From Lepidonotus clava (lineage: Eukaryota; Annelida; Polychaeta; Phyllodocida; Polynoidae), in contig OW387143.1 of assembly GCA_936440205.1 (NCBI GenBank), positions 35,898,074 to 35,962,073 of the forward strand: a stretch of DNA of 64,000 nucleotides, read 5' to 3'. The position numbers and the translations under genes are program-made. Positions 26,901-38,900 of this stretch are shown piece by piece (the first letter of the stretch is position 1; each line of letters starts with the position of its first letter). The notes under the pieces are model-generated. The model was not told the DNA's origin, searched no databases, and was given only the letters and a program-made list of their open reading frames with translations.

Positions 26901-29900
26901 CACAAGGCTAGAAATCTTGAAAGCGTTTTTTTTGTTCCACCACATACATCACTACATCTCAAGAGTCGATACTACACACAAAAACAAATAAAAATTAAAG
27001 ATTCAATTTCATAAACAATCAAATTGTTATTGTCAGAATTTTGAGCCAGCACTAATCATACAAAGAAGTGATAAACTACTAGGTAAAACTATAAATCCTT
27101 AGGTCTTACTTACCATACATTTGGGGCACTGGTAGGCCGGTCTGAGCTGGTGCCTGGTGGGTGTACCGCGCTGGGTCATACTGCCCGGGACCATCGCCCT
27201 GGTACGGACCAGGACCAGTCTGGTACGAACTGGGGCCTGTCTGGTACGGACCAGGCCCGGCTGGGTGACGCCTCTCTCCAGAAGGTCTCTGTCAGGCAAA
27301 ATAATAGTTTATATTGACAGGGAATCAATAAGATGGTCTCTTAATATATGTCAATACTGATTGTAACCACCATGTCTAGGTGGAGCAAACATTAATAAAT
27401 ATAGATGTTGCATCTTTCCTATGCAAAACTTAGAAAATATTTCTAAAACGTGATCAGAATACATTTTTACAAAGATTGCTATACCTTGCCCTTGTAATTA
27501 AACTTTAACGTTTTTTATCTTAGCTAGCATGTCAAAAAAGTGGAAAATTTCTGCCAGCACTAGGTCAGAGGAGAATGTTGGTGATTTGTTTAACAAATCT
27601 TAATCTTTAATTTACCTGTATTTGATGCCGGTTGTGTGGTGATCCCAGACTATGGAATCTTGGTGTCTGTTCAGCGAGATGTGATCGTACATGGGCCGCC
27701 CCCTGCCGTACTGCCTGCACCGCTGTGTCGTATAACTGTGGCTCCTCTGTTGGATATAAAGGTATTGTTTTTAGTAACATAAACACTTTAGGTAGTGCGC
27801 CTTGTAAATAACAACAAAATCAAGTATATCATTGAATCAGAATGATCAGTTACTATGAGTATAAATAATATGCCTATGGGGTGGGTGTGCAGCAATCAAT
27901 GAGTCGGGTCAGTTATAACAGGTATCCATAACATACCTGACGGGTGGGCGTGAAGTCGATCCATGAGTCGGATCAGTTATAACGAGTATCAGTAACGTAC
28001 CTGGGAGGTGGGCGTGAAGTCGATCCATAAGTCAGGTCAGTTATAATGAGTATCAGTAACATACCCGAGGGGTGGGCGTGAAGTCGGTCCATGAGTTGGG
28101 TCAGTTATAAAGAGTATCAGTGACATACCTGAGGGGTGGGCGTGAAGTCGGTCCATGAGTCGGGTCAGTTATAAAGAGTATCAGTAACGTACCTGAGGGG
28201 TGGGCGTGAAGTCAGTCCAAGAGTCGGGTCAGTTATAACGAGTATCAGTAACGTACCTGAGGGGTGGGCGTGAAGTCGGTCCATGAGTCGGGTCAGTTAT
28301 AAAGAGTATCAGTAACGTACCTGAGGGGTGGGCGTGAAGTCAGTCCAAGAGTCGGGTCAGTTATAACGAGTATCAGTAACGTACCTGGGAGGTGGGCGTG
28401 AAGTTGGTCCATAAGTCAGGTCAGTTATAATGAGTATCAGTAACATACCCAAGGGGTGGGCGTGAAGTCGGTCCATGAGTCGGGTCAGTTATAAAGAGTA
28501 TCAGTGACATACCTGAGGGGTGGGCGTGAAGTCGGTCCATGAGTCGGGTCAGTTATAACGAGTATCAGTAACGTACCTGAGGGGTGGGCGTGAAGTCGGT
28601 CCATGAGTCGGGTCAGTTATAACGAGTATCAGTAACGTACCTGAGGGGTGGGCGTGAAGTCGGTCCATGAGTCGTGTCAGTTTGACAATCTCCCCGCGTT
28701 GATCCTCTAACACGTCTTGTAATGCATCAATCTCCTTCTGTTGGTCAGCTAGAGATAACGAGGAAGGATTGATCAATCTTTATTTCTTATTGAAATTCTT
28801 CAAACAATACTTCTGACAAGGAAAATGAGGAAGAGTCTGCTTTATGGAGAATTCACCGATAGTTAGTTATCTTGTAGGGTATTTCAGTTTTCGTTCATCT
28901 TGAAGTTGCCTAAACTGTAAGTGAGGTTATTTAGGAATGCAGATGAACTTGAGCTTTGCTGAAACTATATCCTGGCTGATATAGATTACCCAACTCCCCT
29001 TCCTTTCTTGACGTCAAATACTTTACCGATATACGTCAGCAGAATATCATAACAACAAGAATCTGTAAAAAGGTAGCTTACTGAATAATTTAGATCCAAT
29101 GTTTTGGACAAAAATACAAATAGGTCCTTTGCTAGAGATTCAGTTGAAGTGTGTTGGAAAGAGAAATAAAAGTTAGCTTACACACACGCGTGCAATGATA
29201 ACAAAAAATGGGTGTCATAGCCGAAACGATTTCTGACGTATAACGAAAATATACGAAAGTCTTCATAGGTCGAGGATTGTGAATTTTCCTGTGTGCATTT
29301 TCAAACGGGAAGTCAAGTTAACAAAACTTCTTTTTTTTGGTTAAATTTCCAACTGATTCTAAAAATAGGCTAAACAGACAGTTTCATTTTTGAACGAGAA
29401 ATAAATCAGTTCACACCTCAACAGAATTACATACATCGTTGCTCAATGTCGTAAAGCAGAAACTTATCACTTTTTTCCAACCAATCTGGCCTCAGATAAA
29501 AAAAAGATCAATGACGAAATGTCATAAAAAATTACGATGCCATACCGCATAATGAAAAGGGTGCATTTTAAGTTTCACAACGACGACAGCTATGAAAAAA
29601 TGCTTGATTCTCAAGTTATGCTATATGCAACTGAGTCATCACCGAATTTGACCTAGAGATCCAAACTTAAAATCCTGAAATTTGCCTTCGAGTATCGGTT
29701 CAATGCAAAGTTAAAATATGCACTGATGTTAAATGAATTATTCTAATCTTTACCAAATTCAGAGTCAACTCCTTGACTCAATTAAGCTTTCTTTTAAACT
29801 CTGCCGGGTAATTTTTTTGAATAATAGTTTGTATTTACCAATAGTGAGTTGTGACTTGTCGGCATTGTTGACCTCTCTCCGTAAGACACGGTCCTTGTTC

Positions 29901-32900
29901 CGCAGTACGTCGTGGAGACCATCAATCTCGTCCTGAGCCCGCGCCAGGTCCTCGGCCGCCTGGCGGAGACGAGGCTCATCTGGGGGCTGAAATGGACAAT
30001 TTTATTAGTTTGATTCATCTTTGCAAATGTTTCCACTTTACCCTGAATGGGAGGCTCCTGTTGAACATTGTGGGAGCAACAAAATGATAAAATCCCACCA
30101 TTAAAGTCAATACATTTATTATTATTTTTCTTGATTCCCTTTAGTGCAATTTTTCTTGTGCTAGGAGGTATGAAATAGGCAACTATTTCTATAATGGCAA
30201 CTACGATTATAGTAATTGAAAATTTTCATATTTAGCATTATATATTACGGTAATTTACGGGTGCTTTTCTTGTACATCATCTGAAAAAATTACCTTTTGG
30301 GAACGCAGTGTCCGTGCTTTTTGGGGAGCCGCTTCTTGGCGTTTTCTGTTGTTTATCAGATTCCTGAGTTGTTGAGCCTTCCGCTGTGCATCTGCCACCT
30401 AAACAAACATGACATACAGATTTATCAATACAAGGGTATGCACTTTCTAACTACGTGCAGATCAAGACCAGCTGGGAAGATGGTTGTTCATGGTCCACCT
30501 CCAATAAGAAATGCAACTGGATAGGAGTCATCAAAGCAACGAGTAAAACTGTTTTGATTTACGTGAAAACCGCGTCCACTTTAAAATATTTCTCATTACC
30601 GCTGGAGAATCTTTTCTCTTTTGTTTACCAAATTTTGAAATATATTGTCGAAACTTAATGACTTGGGAAAATAGTCAATAACGTGGATGGTAGTATTTCC
30701 CTATACACAACTTTAAACCCTAAATATCTTAGGGAAGCAATCGAAAAGAGAATGTTGAAAGGTCCGTGTAAAATACCGGTTGCGTTTTGTAAATTACGTC
30801 TTCAAATTCAATGCCACGGAAAAAACAAAATCGCAATATCATTCTATCCACATGTAAAACCACAAGTGACTGCAAACTTTACAAAAAATCTTTTGCGAAT
30901 CGGTTCACAATTCATTGAAAAATCATTAATTGACCATTCAAATACAAACAATTCGGGAAAAAATCATATCATTGAGGTGTAGCCTTACTTGACGTGTTAG
31001 TATTAATCTTAGACCACACACTTTTATCTGTTAAAACTTAAATAGTTTGCCTTATTTATCTGGTTAATGACTGACCTGCTAATAAAATATGTTGTTGTAC
31101 ATTACCCTTGGTACAACTTTTACCTACACTACAAATCCTCCTAACTAATCTTAGCTTGAAAGTCATAGTACTATCAGGAGATTCGAACTTTACTAAACAT
31201 GTACAACTGCCCTAACATATAAACCTTCGGAGTACCACACTTTTGAAATAAATCTATAGATAGGTAACGATCTTATATCTAAGTTCTAACGTGAGGAAGA
31301 CATTGGTCCTTCTGCTCTTGGCAAAATCTTCACAGGATAACACACGTTCAAATATCTCTATGGAGAGCTACAGATCTTATCTCTAACGTAAAACGACCAT
31401 CTAATTTTGCAATTTTGTTGCTGTTTCAAATTGTTTTGTTGTAAACTTTCAAATTTATCAAAAAGCTAATGAGCAAGTTATATTTATCTTTCTTGTGCTC
31501 CCTGCCATTTTAAGTAGGCTTTTTAACTAACCTTTAAAATCATTACTTGAGGTGGCCATTGACGGTTAAAGAACGAAAATCTGAAAACTTATGTACCCCT
31601 GTATATACACTGAGTCAACTGAACTTGAACTTCAAAATGTTCATGGTATAAACTATTACAGTGTATTGTACTTGTCTCGGACTAACACTGGTTCACCTGG
31701 CTTCAGATTTAATTCTATTCTTTCTTTCTTTTTTGCTGTCATTTGTAAGAAGCGAGAACGTTCATGTTCATTCTCCACGTGTTTTTTTTACAAGTCTTAC
31801 CTTCGATTCGACACTGCTGGAAGAAGACTGTGAGAAACAGGGGCAAAACATCAAAACCTTTTGAAAATTCAACTGGTTTGTAGGCTACCGTTTAAGGAAA
31901 ATACATTTTTTGACCAAACCACTTTGATTAGATAAATGCAAAGTGTTTTCTTAAAACACCAACAATAAATCAATGGGGCTAGGGCAAATACAATTCTTGT
32001 TTGCTATGAGTTTATCGGGATTTACCGTGTACATATTATTTATAATCATTTTGAGGAAATTAAAGATACCGGTAATCCTTTTTTACAAATCAAACCAATG
32101 TTATTACATATACATTTCGAAAATATATTCTAGGAGCTCAAAAATCGTCTTCAAAGAAACAAGATTTGTCCCTTGCCCTCATAACCTTCAAAGCAAACGC
32201 TCGATCAACAAATTCAAATCACCAAATATGTATTAGAAATCTTGATCCTATGGTTAAAACCCAAACTAAAGTTTTCCCTGAGGGCCTGACTACGCACCAA
32301 GTACTGAGTGAGAGAGGGGTCGGTAGCGGCAAGGTGGTGGCCGTCCTATGTGGGACAACATGGGCACATAGAGTTTACACAATATATCAAAGACCTCACA
32401 AAGTTATATAGTACATAGGGTTTAGATGCAAACTTCGAGAAACACAACGAGTGTCATGATAAAAACGTTAAACTATGTACTTTTCTTTGTCAGTTTCGGA
32501 TGAATTCATCGAAACATACCAATACGTTCGTCGACATCATAATGAGAGAAACCTGACGTTTTAGCTCCATAATCAAATCTTTTAGGCACAAAAGTATCAT
32601 AATGCAAACCCTAAAATTACACATCCTGAAAATGAGCCCATGATTCCAAAGAATTTTCTTTACACATAAATCTTCAAATTTCACCATCAACATCAAACAC
32701 CTACCCTGCTGGCAGCATCACAGTCTTTACGTGCTAACAGTCTTCGCAGTTCCTCGATCTCGGCCTGTAGTTCGTCAAACAGCTCCTGTTCTTCGGGCGT
32801 CATCCCATCGTACAACTCGTGTTTGCGCTCGGACCACTGCGATGAGGGGATGGTCGACTCGGTCTCGGCCTCCGACTCTGTCGCCTGCGTGCTCTGAGCG

Positions 32901-35900
32901 CGCAATGTAGGCTCAAGGAGGTGGAAGGGCAGGGGCTGCTTACTCTGTAGAGAATTCAATTCATATCAGATTCTGGTGGTATATGATTAAAAAGAAAAAA
33001 ATACATGTAAATTGAGATTGCTTTTTATTGTTTGAAGTGAAAAAAGGTAATCTTTAGACTACCGGTAATTGATTGTTTTTGAAAGGGGGCAGTATTTTCC
33101 ATATCACGTCATGGAACAGAATACGTCATAGGCTTTCCCTAAAAAACAGTTTTAAACTTCCAGTTCACGTGTCATGCCTGGGATTTAGCCGTGGGCAATG
33201 GGTCTTAAGCTCTCATCGAACGTATCTCAGTCAAAATTTAATTTAATAAGTAAATCTGATATAAATATCTAAAAACGACGGCTAGCCCATTTGAATCGCA
33301 CACAAGTGATATATCTTTGTGAGTGTATTCCTTTATATTTCTTGACGTTTTAGGAAGCACTATGCAAGACAAACAAGCAGAAATGTGACAAAGCATTAGA
33401 CATATATTTCAAAGTCCATGCAGTACAACCGAGGCAAATGTCAACATAAAATTGAAAAATAAATATAATAGAAAAAATTGCAACCTTAGTTTAGAACATA
33501 ACATATTTCCTGCCATTTAGACAACACAGCATTAGAGTTCTAATATATTATGTAAACCCATTAAGTACCAATCTATTAGCAACTAAACCAAATCCGTAGG
33601 ATACTATCTGCTTTCCTATTGGTAGTACAAACAAACATAAGTAAAATGTATGTGATTCAAACAAACATCAAACAAAAACGTCGATGCAAAATATCACATG
33701 GCAAGGCCTTACAGGGCAAATATTTCAACAAACTTTCACAACTGTAACTTTTCAAAATGAAAAATAACATGCACGATTCACAACATAGACACATACCTTT
33801 CCTCTTCTAGGTTTCTGAAGGGAAACGTGATCAGGGAAACTCTTAGAATCCAAATTAATCACAGTGTGTGTGCTAATGATATGCAGTGACTGTACGCATC
33901 TTGTTCAGAATACTTCAGATTTAGGGAACAAATTAATCTAAATCCCAAAGTAGATCGTTTTCGGAAACCATAATTTATCCACATAGTTTATAGTCGGGAA
34001 TTATTCTTTCATCAGCTATACGGGGTGATACTACTTATTTTTATTTTGTGGAATAAATCGTCAGCCACCCAGGCTGATTTGAATTTGATTCTCAAAAAAA
34101 ACAAGACCAAACGACATATGACCTAAGTTACTATCAAAAGCAAAAGCATTTTGATAGTGATAGGTCGGCCCATTTTAATCTTTATGATATTAATGATTCA
34201 GATATTTTGATGGTAGGTCTGAAAAAATGACACTATAGTGACAATTTCACAAATAAACTGACAGCACCGGAGAACTTATTGACAGTGTGACGCCTATGTT
34301 TTAACATTGAATGGGAATGATTCTGACACTGACAGTGACTTAGGCCTAGACATATCAGAACTCAGATTTAATATTTTGATGGTAGGTAAGAAAAAGTGAC
34401 ACTATAGTGACAATTCAACAAATAATTTAATCTTTTGATCATAAATAATTGCTTTCGGAGCCGCCATAATACATTGACAGTGTCGGAGGGGGCTTAGGCC
34501 TATCTGAGTCCAGTCATTTTTTCATACCATCTGTAAAATATTCTTGCAAGCGTTTCTAGGCCTAAAAATATCAAACTATATGACAAATAGGACCCTCACA
34601 TATATGAGAACATAGATATATGCATGAATTTCATTTTGATAGGCCTAATAAGGTCTAAATAATTATTTTTGAGATTGCCAGTGTCGAAAGCCTGAGAGGC
34701 TGAGCCCAACAGCTTGTCTAGGCCTATCATTTGAACTGCTGGAAAAGATATATGTACCTACCTGTATAACCCGAGTCCTGAATGCTTCCGAATACTTAAA
34801 TCCTCCACAATTATTGGGTTTAGTCCAATGTCATCCTGGTTTCCTGAGTTCAATGATCAATGCAGGGTGAGGGGAGAGAACCCAGCGAAGGGTTGAGGCC
34901 ATGTTGACGGTCTGACAGCAGTGACAGTGCCTCCACGTGTCCAATTGATCCAATGTTTTGCCTTCGATACGAATGCATGGATCACGCATGAGTATTCAAT
35001 GCGTTGTATGCGTTTAAAGGTATCCAGACATCCAATATATATATATTGAAACCATCATATAGCGCGGTAATCCAGGCGGAGAAGGCGCAGCCCCCGGTAA
35101 CAACCGACCGGCTGGGACGACTGCTCCCAGCCGTCTGAGGTCTGAGCCTTGTCACCGGGCGTAGACCGAAGGACTCAGAGAAAATAGCGCGATGCATTTA
35201 CGCGTTTAGACGCATTATTTCGCAAAATATCATCTCCTGGACTTTGACATGATCATCTATGTATCCAAATCTACCTCTGTATATATATTTGACCCGTAAG
35301 AATGACCGATTTCATGGTGAAATAGGCATGCAAATTTGTTGAATATTCAGACTTTGACCCATATCCCTTCTTCTCGGATCGCAAGCGAGGCTGGTGGGCG
35401 TTACAGGCATAACGCGGCATTTTACGCGCTGGGACATGGTCACCGTAACGATTCAAGGCTTGAATGTCTAATTTGCCCCATTTTGGTCAATTTTAACGAT
35501 TTGATTGTCTTCTATATATCAAAATCTCTGCGATGTAAGCTCAAATAAGCCCAAGAATGTGGTTATTTTAGCTCAGAATCGATTTGGGACATCGTCATTT
35601 TGCCGCGTTACAGGCATAACGTGCAGCAGCCGCGCGATGGGACATGGTCACCATTGAAATAGCATTGGGATTTTACGCGTTACAGGCATAACGCGGCAAT
35701 AACGCTGGGACATGGTCACCATAGGAATAGCATTGACGGTTTGGTGCGTTGGGGCATTTCAGGCATAACGCGTTTTTCTGTCACCGATCTCAGAAGTGAA
35801 GAAGAAAATAGGTCGGCTTTGCTTTAAAGCTTTAAAGACTTTAAAGTCAGACTTAGAGATTTCACTGACAGAGTGAATAAGCCGACCTATAAAAAAGATC

Positions 35901-38900
35901 AGCCAATGACTGTTAGACTCGTATTTTGTTTTAACCAACCTAATGGTCTCTCATCATGTAATGATTCCTTTACAATTTACAATAAACCGTTGACTTTCTT
36001 TACATGTAGCGGAATGATGCCTGGCCTCAGTTGTTTGAACCATAGGGTTTTATTTTCAATTTCCATTTTATATACTCTATAGATCTCCAATTGGTCATTT
36101 CTTTCTTTACCCACATAAGCTATACCTTCTTTCAATGTGCAACTTTCTTACGGGAAATATGTACTTTATTAAGACAACCACATTGACCAACAATGCAAAT
36201 CTATTTGCTATTAATCAATCTATTGTTCAACATTTTTCCCGTGCCATTAAAAAAAAACAAATAATTGTTATGATAAACATAGAAATAAATCCATCTGGAT
36301 AGGTAAAATAAACATCCCCTTGTCTCCACTAAATTTTATATCCAGACTGAAATTTCCATATTTTATCTTGTATCTTACCTTTTCCATGGCCAGCTCGTCC
36401 CGGAGACGTTCCAGTTCGTCCTGTAGCTGTGTAAGGTCGTGGCGGTCAGCCTCCAACTGAAAACATACAATATACCGGGTTAACCGTCTGGTCCAGAGGA
36501 GCCTCCAAGTACCTTTTAACCAATACAGTTTCGTTCTCAGATGCGATTTCCTTTAAATCCCATGTGTTTTCACTGAGTTTTCCTCTCCCACGTGTCCATG
36601 TGTTTAAATGAGGAAGAAAATATCAAAAGATGTGCAAGAAATTGATATTATGAAAAAATGAAAAACTTATAACGTTTCGGACTTTTAGAAAAGGGTAATC
36701 AAAAAGTTGTTTCTCCTTAGTTTGTCCAAATGCAAATCTCATATCATATAGAAGTTTGTCATGAATTCCCATGTTATCAATATGTCTATTCAATTTGAAT
36801 TTTCTTATTTACTAAAGAAAAAATTCAAGTAATAAATTTATCCAACTATTCCAAGGGGCTTAAGGTTATAGAGGAGTAGCACCAACCTTGGCTTGGACTG
36901 CCATCTCGGCCTTCTTTCGGTTGTCTCGGTCGGCCATCTTGTCTCGGAGTGTCTGAGCTTCCATCTCCGCCTGAAAATGATGTTTTGATATTCGAAAAAG
37001 ATTGACAATAGGTGAAATGGACTGGTTTTTTTAATCTTAAAATACATAGACTACACAATGTAATCTATATTTATCTTTAACTGATACTCTGATCCTAACC
37101 CCCTCTCTTGTGTGGCCGCGCAAATGGAAAGGTAGAAAAATTGTGTATTTTTCAGGTAACTCGACAAACCCTAATATTCTGGCCCTTTCCAAACTGTTTA
37201 GATGACAATTGGCTTTAAAAGATTGGAAATGATACATATTTTACCAGATGCTAAAAATGTTCTGGAGGGTGGCTGGAATTATTTCTGAATTTTCAAGAAT
37301 GCTTGAGCCTACTTTTAGTTGGTTAAAAAGGGGGGGGGGGGAAATCAATCAATCAACCAATCAATCACCCTACCTACCTGGACACAACTTTTTTTCTAGC
37401 CTTACTATACCAGAGAAAAAGAGCATAACTTAGACAGCCTTAAGTACGACTGAAAGGGAATTTGGCTGGGTTCTCCAGTTTTATCTTAGTTTCCCGATTT
37501 AGAGGGAAGGTAGAGAGAAAGATTTGGGGGACATATGGAAAATATTGTTCAATATATAAATTGCTGTAGTTTAATACAATAGGTTTATACAAGTACGCAC
37601 CGGAGGTTTCATAGGTAATATCCCTAGTGCCTTTGGTCTCTCTAGTTCGGTCCAAGGGTATGGATAGTGCTCCAAATGTCGCCTAGAACTAAGGCCTTCT
37701 TTGGGCACTTTCCATATGTTACTGAACCGTCTCCAAAACAACTTCTGATCTTGGAATCTACTTTGGTTTCTCTTCATATGAGGGGATTCACTTTCTCCAG
37801 TGATTTTGTTGGGAGTTCGTTCGAGTGCACTGTTTCTTCCATTTTTGACGTTCTGGATTTGATTCAAGAGTTCGGGTCCAGTAGTTTCATTTGTGTATGG
37901 TTCAGGCCAAACAAATTTTTCTGATTTAGTATCATTTATTTTGCGTACTCTCTGTCGGCCATTTTCCCGGCGGCTTGATCTAGCCGAGTTTAATGATTCA
38001 CGTGAACTGTTATTTACTGAGATTATATTGGACAGCTTTCTCTGTGGCACTTGTTTTTCGAATTTTGAATGATTTCTTTCCGAATTAGTCTCAGGTGCTT
38101 TGTTTCTGTTGAATGCGCTATTAGCACCAATTGTAGATACCTGCGATGGCTGAGACACGCTACCTGTTCTTTTGGCAATCCATGGTCGATCTTTCTTGGA
38201 ACGATAATCCATCTTTCCAACATCCCCTTGAAATAGATTAGCTTTCTTTAATTTTCCATTTGATCTTTTTAATTCCACACTTTGCCTTGGTCCCTGAGCT
38301 CTACGTGGGGTCGGAGCATACAGCGTCACCGAACCACTCCGGTGCCCTTCATCCCGATCGACATCTTGGTCCCCAGAGTCACTCAATACATCCTCAATTC
38401 TGGATGTAGAGAGAAAAACCGAATCATCATGTCTTTGGTTAAGCGATTCACGACTCATCTTTCTTGACAGAATGATGCAGACTTCTCGGCCAGCTTCTGA
38501 GAGCGCCGACCAAGAATTGAGCTGCTCCGGTCTCAAACTGAGTCGCTCAGATGGCTTATCAGCCCCCTTCGACTGAATGCTGACCAAGGGATCAACCAAC
38601 ACCTTACATTCAATCCCTGGTTCTGATGCTCCACTCACAGTGGACTGGTCTGATACCCAACTCACAGAAGTCAACTTGGCTTTGTTTGATTCACGCAAGC
38701 CATTGGGTTCGAAACTGTCTGCGTGGCAACTATTTTCATTCTGTGTTTTCTTTGTACTGTTATTTTCAGTAACTTTATCACACAATGTAACAGGCATGCC
38801 TCGGGTTTTATAACTGTCATTATCTGTCCGTGAAATAACATTGGTAAATGCCACATCTAATTTTGAATCTCTGGCAAAACAGTCTGGATTCTTTCTTGGA

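Noticed and set aside
27880-28682. CRISPR-like look of evenly spaced repeats
   Set aside because: Units are continuous 64-bp tandem copies without unique spacers, in an animal gene, and derive from an exon edge.
30683-30982. 99-codon + strand ORF in a CNTRL intron
   Set aside because: It starts at a non-ATG codon, has no splice context or recognisable motif, and its length is within chance for this composition.
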